From Candidatus Endomicrobiellum devescovinae (lineage in GTDB: Bacteria > Elusimicrobiota > Endomicrobiia > Endomicrobiales > Endomicrobiaceae): a stretch of 64,000 nucleotides of DNA. Below are positions 17,404 to 26,641 of the stretch, in pieces. Every line of letters starts with the position of its first letter. Position 1 is the stretch's first letter. The position numbers and the translations under genes were made by a program. The notes below the pieces were generated by a model. It saw only the letters and a list, made by a program, of their open reading frames with translations, searched no databases and was not told the DNA's origin. Where the stretch lies: contig JAIRYK010000022.1 of NCBI GenBank assembly GCA_031267795.1, positions 62,001 to 126,000 of the forward strand, in the 5' to 3' direction.

Positions 17404-17581
17404 TTTGCCCGCCTTTTTTGCAAAATTTTGAACCTAATGAGCTGAATAAATTTTACAAAATAATGCATTTAATGGCAACGAATACAATTGTACCCTATTA
17501 TTTCTTTAATTTTGGATTATTAATTAGCTATCCAAGGGCTTAAATGAGTTGCGTATGCATTTCGTAGAAAAGTTATCTTTT

Positions 17582-19603
17582 TTACTTTTCTGTGTTTTTT
17601 ATTAGGTATTCTGAAATTGCTATTCCAGACAGATAATGTTTAATCATGTCATTAGCCCAAAGCGTATCGGAATAAGGAAGAAGTTCTCTATATTTATTTT
17701 TATTCCAAACAGAACATGAAAAATCTTCACTAAAAAAATTGTACTCAACGACACCTTTATTGCTCATTATTACTCCATTGTCTATAGAGATAATATTATT
17801 TTTAGCTTTATCTGAAATAAGACTTTGCCCCATAGCCATATATTCGCTGTTTGACAGGGAAATATCATAAAGCGTAGGCATTATGTCTAAATGCGAGCCA
17901 AAAACAGAAACATCTATATTTAATGGTTTAATATCCTTTGGGATATACAAATAGAAAGGGACACTCAAAGCGTCTAAAAGTCTTTCATTAGGGTATGACA
18001 AACAATCCATAAAATTGTGATCGCCTGTAACAGCTATGATTGTATTGCTTGCATATTTTGAATTTTTTATCTTTGTTATAAATCTGCCAAGCATCTCATT
18101 TGAATACTGATAAACAGCAAGTCTCTTTTGGGCTAAACTTTTGTTTACAATATTCTGCTCCAACTCTTTTGGAATTTTAATAGGCATAGCTTTGTAATTG
18201 TCAGGTAGAGAATACGGCGGATGGTTGGTAGTAGTCATTACATAAATAAATTTTCTTTTATTATCTTTACTTAAAATTTCAAATAAATACCCAAATAAAT
18301 CTTCGTCATACACTCCCCATTGATTGCGTGGATAAGAATTGCTCATACTTGCTTCACCAAGAACATTGTCAAATTCCAAACTCGGCATAAAATTGCCTAT
18401 GTTTCTCCAACCAGTATTGCCACCGTATATAAATGTTGTTTCATAGTTATTTTTCTTATATGGAACCGGTCCGGCAAAATTATATTTTTTATAAGCATAT
18501 TTTGACTGCACTATGTACCACGAATTAGAGCACCTTGCCACATTTGTCATCGCTCCCTCAATGCTGCCAATGGTGCCTACATGGGCTGGAAGGAAATTAT
18601 AAAAAACAATATCCTCATCAAGATGTTTTTTCATTTCACCTAAAATATTAAATATTTTAGAATTGTATCTTATAAGCCCAGAACCAAAACTTTCAACCAT
18701 AATAAAAATTACATTAGGTTTGATATTTTCAATTTTTTCGTTACGCCGAGTATAATTGATTAAAGATTGTTCTGGTTGTTCAGGTATCTGGTTAATGTCT
18801 AAATTTAAATAATCAGCAAAAGCGCACCTGATATTTCCTTTGTAACCTGTCTTAGCGGCATAATCAAAATCTTTCTGCTTATTTTTAACTTCTATCGCTT
18901 CTTGCAGCGTATAGACCCCATTTATTGCTACTTTATTTAAAAATGTATTCAATGAAACTTGAGCATCATCCATGCCTAAAGGAAAAATTCCAAACGATCC
19001 TCTAGCAGCTATAAAATTAACTGTTATCATCAAAATCGCAATTAGTATTTTTGAAACTGAAACCTTCTTTTTATTTTCAGAAATGTTTTTATATTTAAAC
19101 TTCAATATAAATTTTGAAACAACAAAAGTTAGAATGTATGATAAAATGAAACTACCTATAACCAAAAACATATTATAATTTTCAGCCAGCGTTGATATTA
19201 AAGCACTTGTATCATCTTCAAACAGCCCAAAAACCATAATATTTAGATGATTTTGAAAATACGAATAATAGCAGAAATCTATTCCAAGTAAAACAAATAA
19301 ACTTCCCACTGCAATAGTATAATAAAATGCCACATAACGACTGATTTTGTTGTAGAACCCTTCTTTATTAGAAAATAAAAGCGTAACAAAAGCTAAAGTT
19401 ACAGGCATATTTAGATAAGCCAAAACTGCCAAATCGTATCGTACGCCTAAGAAAAATGCTCTCACTATATCTAATCCAAAACCATCAAAATTTATACCTT
19501 TGCCGTAGTATTTAAAAAATATAAATCTTAACGCCGACATAAGTATTAGAAATATAAGATTAAGAGAGAGCCATTTAGAAAATAACGATTTAAAATTTTT
19601 CAT
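17582..19603 (-). CDS. LTA-synthase-like membrane phosphotransferase (copy 1)
   Basis: 673 residues: five membrane segments in the first 200 residues, then an extracytoplasmic alkaline-phosphatase-fold domain as in LtaS, MdoB and EptA relatives. Metal-site residues appear in NVIFIMVESFG (Glu304), TNHPPY and VTGDHNF. The nucleophile position, Thr in LtaS and MdoB, is Ser347 in GTIGSIEG. Family enzymes move phosphoglycerol or similar head groups onto envelope glycans; the substrate here is unknown. A paralogue is at 26642-28621. AAAGGA precedes the ATG. Inserted between purQ and the purD unit, with no link to purine metabolism. Confidence 0.85.
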   Translation of the reverse strand: MKNFKSLFSKWLSLNLIFLILMSALRFIFFKYYGKGINFDGFGLDIVRAFFLGVRYDLAVLAYLNMPVTLAFVTLLFSNKEGFYNKISRYVAFYYTIAVGSLFVLLGIDFCYYSYFQNHLNIMVFGLFEDDTSALISTLAENYNMFLVIGSFILSYILTFVVSKFILKFKYKNISENKKKVSVSKILIAILMITVNFIAARGSFGIFPLGMDDAQVSLNTFLNKVAINGVYTLQEAIEVKNKQKDFDYAAKTGYKGNIRCAFADYLNLDINQIPEQPEQSLINYTRRNEKIENIKPNVIFIMVESFGSGLIRYNSKIFNILGEMKKHLDEDIVFYNFLPAHVGTIGSIEGAMTNVARCSNSWYIVQSKYAYKKYNFAGPVPYKKNNYETTFIYGGNTGWRNIGNFMPSLEFDNVLGEASMSNSYPRNQWGVYDEDLFGYLFEILSKDNKRKFIYVMTTTNHPPYSLPDNYKAMPIKIPKELEQNIVNKSLAQKRLAVYQYSNEMLGRFITKIKNSKYASNTIIAVTGDHNFMDCLSYPNERLLDALSVPFYLYIPKDIKPLNIDVSVFGSHLDIMPTLYDISLSNSEYMAMGQSLISDKAKNNIISIDNGVIMSNKGVVEYNFFSEDFSCSVWNKNKYRELLPYSDTLWANDMIKHYLSGIAISEYLIKNTEK

Positions 19604-19628
19604 GCTATCCTTTTTCTTATAAAATTAG

Positions 19629-19648
19629 ATTCCCGCTTTCGCGGGAAT
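19629..19648. repeat. REP-like GC-rich hairpin
   Basis: An 8-bp perfect stem ATTCCCGC/GCGGGAAT around a four-base loop, strikingly GC-rich against its AT-rich surroundings. On the minus strand it reads ATTCCCGCGAAAGCGGGAAT, preceded nearby by GTCATT, which resembles dispersed REP-like elements known in several bacterial genomes. It has no following T-run, so it is not a good intrinsic terminator. Confidence 0.55.
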
Positions 19649-19709
19649 AAAATGACTGCCATATAAATCTGCTAAGGTACAACAGCAAAGGCAATAATCT
19701 AAAGATTTG

Positions 19710-20495
19710 TTATTTTACGAAATCAACGGCATTTTGAAATATTATTTTCCCCCAACCATATTCGCCGTCAAAACCTTCTCTTGCAGGATGTTGAAGAGCA
19801 AACATATATCGTTCAGGGTGAGGCATAAGACCAAAAATATTTCCTTTTGTGTTACAAATTCCCGCAATCTGTTCAACAGAACCATTTGGAGCTAGAGGAT
19901 ATTCTGGAATTGCACCATTTCTAGTTGAGTATCTAAATACAATCTGATTATTTTTATTTAATTCTTCCAAAAGTTTAAAGTTTACGGGAATAAATTTCCC
20001 CTCACCATGCGCTACAGGCAAAGTTATTATGTCAGGGAGATTTTTTGTCCAAATACAATTAGATTCGTTCTTAACTTTTTTTTCTGTTTTTAAATAAACC
20101 CAACGACATTCAAACTTATCCGAATCGTTGTAAGAAAGCGTTGAAACTTGCTCAAACAGTTTAGGCTCAGGGAGCAAACCCATCTTAACCAAAACTTGAA
20201 AACCATTGCATATGCCTATAACAGGCTTACCACTTAAAGAGAATTTTTTTATCTTATCTCCAAGTTTATTTTTGATCTCATTAGCTAATACTTTTCCTGA
20301 AGCTATGTCGTCGCCGTAAGAAAATCCTCCCGGGAAAGCTAAGATGTCGTATTCAAAAATTTTATCTTTATTTTCTATAAGAGAGTTGATATGTACTCGT
20401 TCAGCCACTGCTGAGCACATCTCAAAGGCGGCTTGCGTTTCATAGTCGCAATTTGTGCCTGCAGTTCTTAAAATCAATGCTTTTACTTTTTTCAT
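19710..20495 (-). CDS. purQ: FGAM synthase subunit PurQ (glutaminase)
   Basis: Class I glutamine amidotransferase feeding ammonia to PurL. 261 residues. The nucleophile Cys96 is in GICNGFQ, and the His-Glu partners in MPHPERYMF (about 229-236). GGSFSYGD-type oxyanion region appears as PGGFSYGDD (55-63). At 261 residues it is longer than the 220-230 usual for PurQ of PurS-type complexes. It follows purL with a 17-base gap. Confidence 0.96.
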   Translation of the reverse strand: MKKVKALILRTAGTNCDYETQAAFEMCSAVAERVHINSLIENKDKIFEYDILAFPGGFSYGDDIASGKVLANEIKNKLGDKIKKFSLSGKPVIGICNGFQVLVKMGLLPEPKLFEQVSTLSYNDSDKFECRWVYLKTEKKVKNESNCIWTKNLPDIITLPVAHGEGKFIPVNFKLLEELNKNNQIVFRYSTRNGAIPEYPLAPNGSVEQIAGICNTKGNIFGLMPHPERYMFALQHPAREGFDGEYGWGKIIFQNAVDFVK

Positions 20496-20512
20496 ATTTT
20501 ATCCTATCTCAT

Positions 20513-22924
20513 TTACCAGCTTATAGTATTGCGCCAAGCTTTTAAAAGATTTCTTGATTTCTCTTTTACTTTTATTTTATTTTTTGTGCTTTCAAAAATC
20601 ACATATTTATCTTCTGTTACGCAACCAACTTCAGCAAAAACACAACTCTTAAAAATCTCTCTGAACTTAGATTCATTTTCAGGTATTACTTCAACTATAA
20701 ATCTACCGTTTGACTCAGAAAAAAGTATTTCGGCAGCACTTAACTTACCTTTAGTTCTGATTGCATCTATATCAACTTTTACACCTTTATCCCCAGCAAA
20801 AGCCATTTCACTTATTGCAACTGCAAGACCACCTTCAGAACAATCGTGGCAAGACTCTATTAAGCCATTGTTTATAGCTTTATAAATTCTCTTCATTACT
20901 TCTTTTGATTCTTTTGGATACACGACAGGAACAATCCCGTCTTTAATATTTTTTATCTTTGCAAGAACGGAACCAGCAATCTCATTTCTCGTAACGCCAA
21001 GAACAAATATTTTATTTCCATCATTTTTAAGCGGCATTGTAACTGTATTTGCGGCATTTTCTATAACGCCCATTGCGGATATTAAAAGCGCTGGCGGTAT
21101 AGAATATTTTTTTCCGCCAATGGAGTACTCATTATGCAAACTGTCTTTGCCAGATATAAAAGGAATGTCAAATGCTTTTGACATATCGTAACAAGCATTT
21201 GCTGCTCTTACTAAACTCCCTAAAATTTCAGGTTTGTTAGGATTTCCCCAGCAAAAATTGTCAAGAAGTGACATTTTTTCTACATCTGCGCCAACAGCCA
21301 CAGCATTTCTTAAAGATTCTTCTATAGCAGAAGCAGCCATTTTATACGTATTTATTTTCCCATAGCTAGGATTTAATCCATTAGATAAAACAACTCCCTT
21401 TTTAGTTCCATTCACCGATGTATAAGGAAATATAACAGATGCGTCACCGGGTCCTGAAACCTCTATATCTGTACCTTGCAAAGGCTTTACAATAGTTTGA
21501 CCTTGTACTTCGTGGTCGTATTGCCTTATAATCCATTCTTTTGAACATACGTTTAAATCTGAAAGAGCAGATTTCAAAGTTTTTGAAAGGTCAGCCGAAG
21601 TCATTTTAATAGGTTTCTGAACCTTTTCTTCTTTTATTTTGCAAACAGCAGGTCTTTTAGGCTTTGGAATTCCATCATGTAAAAAAGACATATCCATACT
21701 CGCCACAACATGACCATTATACTTTAACGTCAATTTTTTATCTTTTGTAAATTCTCCGACAAATACAGCTTCAACATTTTCTTTCTTAAATAGTTCAACT
21801 ATTCGTTTCTTATTTTTCGGCGGAACTGCAAACACCATTCTTTCTTGAGCTTCGGAAATCCATATTTCCCAAGGTACAAGTCCGTCATATTTTAAAGGCA
21901 CTTTATCTAAGTAAACAATAGCCCCTGTCTTTTCGCCAAGCTCGCCTATAGCGCTGGATAGCCCTCCAGCTCCGCAATCGGTAACAGCCCTATAAAGGTT
22001 CAGATCTCTAGCTTTGAGCATTGTATCTAAAACTTTCTTTTCAACTATTGGGTTTCCTATCTGAACAGCGCTTACGTCAGACTCTTGATCAAGCTGTATG
22101 GAAGAAAACGTCGCTCCATGTATTCCGTCTCTGCCTGTTCTTCCGCCAACAACTAAAATTAAATCACCTGAATTAACTTTTTTATCAATTTTATTTTTAG
22201 GGATTATTCCCATAGTACCGCAATAAACAAGAGGGTTTGCCATATATCCATCGTCAAAATAAACGGCTCCGTTTACGGTGGGTATTCCCATTCTATTGCC
22301 GTAATCCCTCACACCTGCCACAACGCCTTTAGCTATTCTCTTCGGGTGATGCATACCTTCAGGTACTTGAGAATCTTTTGTGTCAGGATTACCAAAACAA
22401 AACACGTCGGTATTTGCTAAAGGTTTAGCGCCAAGCCCAACGCCTAATATGTCTCTTATAACACCACCTATTCCCGTGGCAGAACCTCCGTATGGCTCAA
22501 GAGCCGATGGATGATTATGGGTCTCAACTTTAAAAGCTACTCCGTTTTTGGCGTCAAATTCTATTATACCGGCATTGTCTTTAAATACCGATAGACACCA
22601 CTTTTTGTTTAATTCCATAGTAGCTTTAAAAACAGTTTCTTTTAAAAGGTTATTGTAAGTTCTTTTTGTTTTTTTGGAATATTTTTCTTCTGTATATTCT
22701 ATTATCCCAGTAAGCGTTTTATGCTTACAATGTTCGCTCCATGTCTGCGCTATTGTCTCTATTTCCACATCTGTGGGGTTTCTTTTTAACTTTCTAAAAT
22801 AAGGCTGTACGGATTTCATTTCGTCAAGCGACAAAGAAAGAACATTTTTAGCGCTAAGATCTATTAACTCTTTGTCCGACAAATTTAAAATTTCTATAGT
22901 TCTGCAACTAGTTTTATTTTTCAT
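20513..22924 (-). CDS. purL: FGAM synthase subunit PurL
   Basis: Converts FGAR to FGAM with ATP and ammonia from PurQ. 803 residues, about 60-80 longer than common small PurL but far short of the 1300-residue fused form, agreeing with separate purS and purQ. Motifs: WSEHCKHK (62-69), VETHNHPSALEPYGGSATG (residues about 135-153) and SCHDCSEGGLAVA (about 697). Overlaps purS by four bases (ATGA). Confidence 0.96.
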   Translation of the reverse strand: MKNKTSCRTIEILNLSDKELIDLSAKNVLSLSLDEMKSVQPYFRKLKRNPTDVEIETIAQTWSEHCKHKTLTGIIEYTEEKYSKKTKRTYNNLLKETVFKATMELNKKWCLSVFKDNAGIIEFDAKNGVAFKVETHNHPSALEPYGGSATGIGGVIRDILGVGLGAKPLANTDVFCFGNPDTKDSQVPEGMHHPKRIAKGVVAGVRDYGNRMGIPTVNGAVYFDDGYMANPLVYCGTMGIIPKNKIDKKVNSGDLILVVGGRTGRDGIHGATFSSIQLDQESDVSAVQIGNPIVEKKVLDTMLKARDLNLYRAVTDCGAGGLSSAIGELGEKTGAIVYLDKVPLKYDGLVPWEIWISEAQERMVFAVPPKNKKRIVELFKKENVEAVFVGEFTKDKKLTLKYNGHVVASMDMSFLHDGIPKPKRPAVCKIKEEKVQKPIKMTSADLSKTLKSALSDLNVCSKEWIIRQYDHEVQGQTIVKPLQGTDIEVSGPGDASVIFPYTSVNGTKKGVVLSNGLNPSYGKINTYKMAASAIEESLRNAVAVGADVEKMSLLDNFCWGNPNKPEILGSLVRAANACYDMSKAFDIPFISGKDSLHNEYSIGGKKYSIPPALLISAMGVIENAANTVTMPLKNDGNKIFVLGVTRNEIAGSVLAKIKNIKDGIVPVVYPKESKEVMKRIYKAINNGLIESCHDCSEGGLAVAISEMAFAGDKGVKVDIDAIRTKGKLSAAEILFSESNGRFIVEVIPENESKFREIFKSCVFAEVGCVTEDKYVIFESTKNKIKVKEKSRNLLKAWRNTISW

Positions 22925-23376
22925 TTTATTTTATACTCTTGGACTAATGTGTTGGCTAATAATTTTACAGCTATTTTATTTAAAACGTCTTGAGAGGCGT
23001 TTCCGTGTAAATAATATTTATGCCCTGTTTTAACTTTAACATCTTTAGTAATCCCCAAATCTTTTATGGCTTTTGCAACGCTTTCAGAAACAGTATCTGT
23101 AACACCTTTTTTATACAAAACTTCTATAATTGGATTTTTGGATTTTTTTTCTTGCGTACCAAAACCAACTTTAAATCCTTCAGTTATTTTATCGCTGAGC
23201 AGTTCTGAAGCTATCGTTTTAGCTTCACTCTTATTTATATCTCCATCTATAATATAGAATGGAGAATAGTCAACTTTTTTTACGCCTTTAATACCAATAC
23301 CTAAGATGTCGGACAACACATGCTCTCCGCGAGAATCTTTAAACCCTTCCTTTGTAAAAATATCTATCTCAAACAT
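22921..23376 (-). CDS. purS: PurS, tandem two-domain form
   Basis: PurS bridges PurL and PurQ and is normally about 80 residues acting as a dimer. This protein has 151 residues and reads as two PurS-like units: residues about 1-70 (EGFKDSRGEHVLSDILGIGI... with TEGFKVGFG) and about 80-151 (KGVTDTVSESVAKAIKDLGI... with LVQEYKIK). Each has the helix followed by the alternating strand pattern. A covalent pseudo-dimer is the natural reading. It starts inside the last codons of purC with GGAG upstream. Confidence 0.9.
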   Translation of the reverse strand: MFEIDIFTKEGFKDSRGEHVLSDILGIGIKGVKKVDYSPFYIIDGDINKSEAKTIASELLSDKITEGFKVGFGTQEKKSKNPIIEVLYKKGVTDTVSESVAKAIKDLGITKDVKVKTGHKYYLHGNASQDVLNKIAVKLLANTLVQEYKIK

Positions 23377-24253
23377 TAAAAATTTCTCCAGTCAATTTTT
23401 CGTACGCAGTGACGTATTTTTCCATAGTTTTTTCAACAACCTCTTTTGGAAGAACAGGAGCTGGAGAAGACTTATCCCAATTTATACTCTCAAGATAATC
23501 TCTGATGTATTGTTTATCAAGACTGTCTTGAGGCTTGCCTTCTTCATATTTGCTCATTTCCCAAAATCTTGAAGAATCTGGCGTAAAAATTTCATCTATC
23601 AGTATCAGATTATTGTCATAAAAACCAAATTCTAACTTCGTATCTGCAACTATTATGCCCTTTGTCAAAGCATAATCACTGATTTTTTTATAAAGCTCTA
23701 TTGAAATTCTCTTTAAACTTTCTGCAGTGTCTTTTCCAACTCTTTTTACAGTCTCTTCAAAAGAAATATTTTCATCGTGCTTACCGCCTTCTTCTTTGCT
23801 TGACGGCGTGAAAATAGGCTCGGGCAGTCTAGAAGATTCTTTTAATCCCGACAGTAATTTTATTGCGCAAACTGTTTGAGATTTTTGATATTCTTTCCAA
23901 CCTGAACCCGCTAAGTACCCCCTAACTATACATTCAATATCTAGTCTGTTGGCTTTTTTCACTATCATTGACCTGTCGCGGAGATATTCATATTTCTTAA
24001 GTCCCGTAGGAAATGTATTAAAATCTCCAGTGATAATATGATTCGGAACTATCCCATAAACAAAATCAAACCAGAACATTGAAAGTTTGTGCAAAACCTT
24101 GCCCTTATTTGGAATAAGAGTAGGGAGCACATGGTCAAACGCCGAAATTCTGTCAGAAGCTACTATGAGGTAGCTCTGACCTAAGTCATAAACATTTCTA
24201 ACCTTGCCTTTATGCACTAAAGGAAGGTTTATGCTGTTTTCTTGATCGCTCAT
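23369..24253 (-). CDS. purC: SAICAR synthetase
   Basis: Joins aspartate to CAIR. 294 residues, the longer yeast-like variant rather than the 240-residue type. Motifs: HKGKVRNVYDLG (14-25), SDRISAFD (33-40), the nucleotide-binding ECIVRGYLAGSGW region near 106 and FIPDSSRF-like FTPDSSRFW near 225. First gene of the purine transcript: AGAGGGA precedes the ATG at 24253 and a candidate promoter lies 32-59 bases upstream. Confidence 0.95.
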   Translation of the reverse strand: MSDQENSINLPLVHKGKVRNVYDLGQSYLIVASDRISAFDHVLPTLIPNKGKVLHKLSMFWFDFVYGIVPNHIITGDFNTFPTGLKKYEYLRDRSMIVKKANRLDIECIVRGYLAGSGWKEYQKSQTVCAIKLLSGLKESSRLPEPIFTPSSKEEGGKHDENISFEETVKRVGKDTAESLKRISIELYKKISDYALTKGIIVADTKLEFGFYDNNLILIDEIFTPDSSRFWEMSKYEEGKPQDSLDKQYIRDYLESINWDKSSPAPVLPKEVVEKTMEKYVTAYEKLTGEIFNV

Positions 24254-24284
24254 TTTTGATTCCCTCTTACGTTTTATAGTAAAA

Positions 24285-24312
24285 ATTATATAAATTTTAT
24301 ATTAATTTTTCA
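24285..24312 (-). promoter_or_regulatory. Candidate promoter of the purC operon
   Basis: On the minus strand a TATAAT box (24285-24290) lies 16 bases after TGAAAA (24307-24312). The -10 is perfect and the -35 is weak; in such AT-rich DNA chance matches are common. Position directly upstream of the first purine gene supports it. No purine riboswitch or clear operator was seen. Confidence 0.4.
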
Positions 24313-24368
24313 TTATTTCTTTCTTTAGGAAATTATAAGAAAAAGCAGTATAAGGATTTTAAACAGGT

Positions 24369-24408
24369 AAAAAACAAGGCTCATTAGATTTTAATCTAAG
24401 GAGCCTTG
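24369..24408 (-). terminator. Intrinsic terminator after the SurA-N gene
   Basis: A stem of 15 pairs with one mismatch (outer CAAGGCTC/GAGCCTTG, inner TTAGATT/AATCTAA, two-base loop) followed on the minus strand by six T (24369-24374). It ends the peptidase-bactofilin-SurA-N transcript and isolates the purC operon. Confidence 0.88.
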
Positions 24409-24424
24409 TAAAGCGAGTAGTTTA

Positions 24425-25087
24425 CTAAGCCACTTTAAAGATTATATCGTTGCTTACTACATTTGAATTTCTTATTGCCCCAACATACCACTCTGTTAAA
24501 ATTACATTTACTTTTGTAAAAAACAAATCGTTTTTATGTACAGGAGGATTTTGCTTGCTTGCAGACTCAACTTCGTAATTCCACAGTTTTACGGAAGACG
24601 CCATTACCATTTTTACTTTGTTTGCCATCAGCTGCTTTTTTCTAAGACTTTCATAATCTTTAGGCTTCATCTGTATGGTATTTAGAAATGCCGTGTACTT
24701 AAGTATATTAAAAGAGTCGCCATCTTTAAATTCTAAAGAGTTTTGTAAATCGGATTTCAATTCTTCGTCTGTAACTATAATCCCATATTTTTTAGCTTCC
24801 TGACAAAGCAGCTCAGTTTGTACTAATGTCTGAATAACTCTTGCCTTAATTTCATTTAATTCTTTTTCATCCAAAGGTTTGTTTGTAGCCTGTTGATAGC
24901 TTTTTACTGAACTTTTATAAATTGAATAAAATAAATTCATTGGGATTTTTGTTCCATTTATTTTAGCAGCAAAATCCGAAGATTTGTTAAATAAGTATGA
25001 TCCCGCTCCAAGAAATATTCCACCTAAAAAAGTTAGTATAGTTACAATAAAAATCGCACGCATATGCTTTCTAAAAAAATTCATCAT
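24425..25087 (-). CDS. SurA/PpiD N-domain membrane-anchored protein
   Basis: 220 residues: a short cytosolic start, one membrane segment (residues about 11-32), then a SurA_N-type helical chaperone domain (AAKINGTKIPMNLFYSIYKS onward, with LVQTELLCQEAKKYGIIVTD). The parvulin PPIase domain found in SurA and PpiD is absent, and the protein ends soon after the second half of the chaperone fold. It would act in the periplasm. The ATG overlaps the bactofilin stop. It could be a C-terminally shortened PpiD or a complete small variant; no residual PPIase frame lies between its stop and the terminator. Confidence 0.75.
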   Translation of the reverse strand: MMNFFRKHMRAIFIVTILTFLGGIFLGAGSYLFNKSSDFAAKINGTKIPMNLFYSIYKSSVKSYQQATNKPLDEKELNEIKARVIQTLVQTELLCQEAKKYGIIVTDEELKSDLQNSLEFKDGDSFNILKYTAFLNTIQMKPKDYESLRKKQLMANKVKMVMASSVKLWNYEVESASKQNPPVHKNDLFFTKVNVILTEWYVGAIRNSNVVSNDIIFKVA

Positions 25088-25458
25088 TTCGTTTCCGCTC
25101 CATTGATTTTTTCTTTTATTGTCATTGAAGATTTTCCATAGAATTGTGCTCCTTCTGCTATGGAAAGCGCATTTGTTTTTATGTCTCCGAATATCTTTGC
25201 AGAAGGAAGAAGTTCTATGTTTTCTGCAGCGTTGATATTTCCCTTTACGACTCCACCAGCCAATATAATATTGCCTTCTATGTCTCCAGTTATTTCAGCT
25301 GTTTCGCCTATTATTACGACTCCGGCATAAATATTTCCAGAAACTTTGCCATCTATGCGTATAACTTTATCCGTTTTTATTGTCCCTTCAAAAACTGCAT
25401 TTCGTCCGATGAGAGTTTCCACTTCGTCAAGTGAATTTTTTGCTTTTTTCTTAAGCAT
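25084..25458 (-). CDS. Bactofilin
   Basis: Polymer-forming cytoskeletal protein (DUF583), 124 residues. After a charged N-terminal tail the core from about residue 15 shows the right-handed beta-helix pattern with repeating GxVxGNI/GDIEGNI turns. A longer frame begins at a TTG (25482), but the AAAGGA site is spaced for the ATG at 25458. Bactofilins commonly pair with M23 peptidases to control cell shape; here the upstream M23 gene is broken and overlaps this gene by eight bases. Confidence 0.92.
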   Translation of the reverse strand: MLKKKAKNSLDEVETLIGRNAVFEGTIKTDKVIRIDGKVSGNIYAGVVIIGETAEITGDIEGNIILAGGVVKGNINAAENIELLPSAKIFGDIKTNALSIAEGAQFYGKSSMTIKEKINGAETK

Positions 25459-26448
25459 TGTCATTCCTTTCAGATTTAGCAAAAAAATAATCTGTTAAAT
25501 ATGGCTTCGGATTTATAGCTCTACCTTTAAAGTGAACTTCATAATGCAAGTGAGAACCTGTAGATGAGCCTGTGTTTCCCATTTTGGCAATTATCTGCCC
25601 TCTTGAAACATAAAAACCAGATTTTACCAGTCTCTTTGAGAGATGTCCATAAACAGTTCTGTTCTATAGTTATGTCCATGATCTACCACGATTGTATTGC
25701 CATAACCTGACTGCCAGCCTGAATAGACGACCTTACCATTTGCTGTACAAACTATTGGCGTGTTCACTTTGTTTGCTATATCAAGACCCGAATGAAAATC
25801 TCTTACTAAATATATAGGGTGCATTCTAAAACCATAAACTGAAGTTATTCGCCCATCGCAAGGACAACCGCACGGCATAGCCATAAATAACGACTTTTGT
25901 TTATCTATGTGCGCTATTATCTCATCATAATTTTGCTCCATAAATTTATACTTTTCAGAGAGAATATCTATTTGATGGGAAAGATCTGAATAGTTTAGAG
26001 AATTAGGTTTTCCTGAGAGAATTGAAATTAAAGCATTAGAGTAAGTAGGGGCAGGTCCTCCTTCGCCTAAATTCTGTCCAAGACCTTCTTCTATTATGGA
26101 TCTTTTCGTCCCTAAGGATAGCACACTGCGGATTTTTTCATCGTTCTGCTGGGCTTGTTCCAACATACCTTTTATTTGCTCAAGCTTATATGCAAGCATC
26201 ACCGTCATTATTTTGTTGTCAGCTTTTATTGCGGTATAATCAATGTGTCTGCCCGCAATATAGCCTGACCAAACGGTTATCCATGTCCACGACACAACAA
26301 AAACGCACATAACCATTAGAGAAATGCTAACATTAAAAGGGCTTTTTTTGCCGTGGGGAATAAAAAGTATAGTAATACGCTTCTTAAACCACGTTTTACT
26401 TTTACTGAGCATTTTCATGAAATAATGATACAAAACTATCCTTTTCAT
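25451..26448 (-). pseudogene. Frameshifted M23 (LytM) cell-wall endopeptidase
   Basis: The open frame 25624-26448 encodes a membrane anchor (about 40-65), a coiled-coil stretch (about 75-185) and the first half of an M23 domain (SGLD with the first zinc His, YGNTIVVDHGHNYRT), then goes out of frame. The next frame continues with YGHLSKRLVKSGFYVSRGQI and the second zinc motif SHLHYEVH to a TAA at 25451. The cause is a 5-bp tandem duplication (GTTCT twice, 25656-25665): removing one copy gives HNYRTVYGHLS exactly. The product lacks the HLH zinc ligands, so peptidase activity is lost unless the duplication varies between cells. Confidence 0.93.
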
Positions 26449-26641
26449 TTCAACTTCTTTTGGGAGGAATTCAATTGGAAAAATTTGCTTAGCCTTAGAA
26501 ACTATAAAAATCTATTATTTTAGATTTTGAATTTGCAATTAGCATTTAAATATAGCTATTAATATATCTATGAAATTTATATGAAATATAATTTTTAGTA
26601 AAATATAATATTATTAAAATTAACGAGAGGTTTTTTAATAT

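Noticed and set aside
24254-24424. Purine riboswitch upstream of purC
   Set aside because: No three-way junction core could be traced; the only strong structure is the terminator of the upstream transcript.
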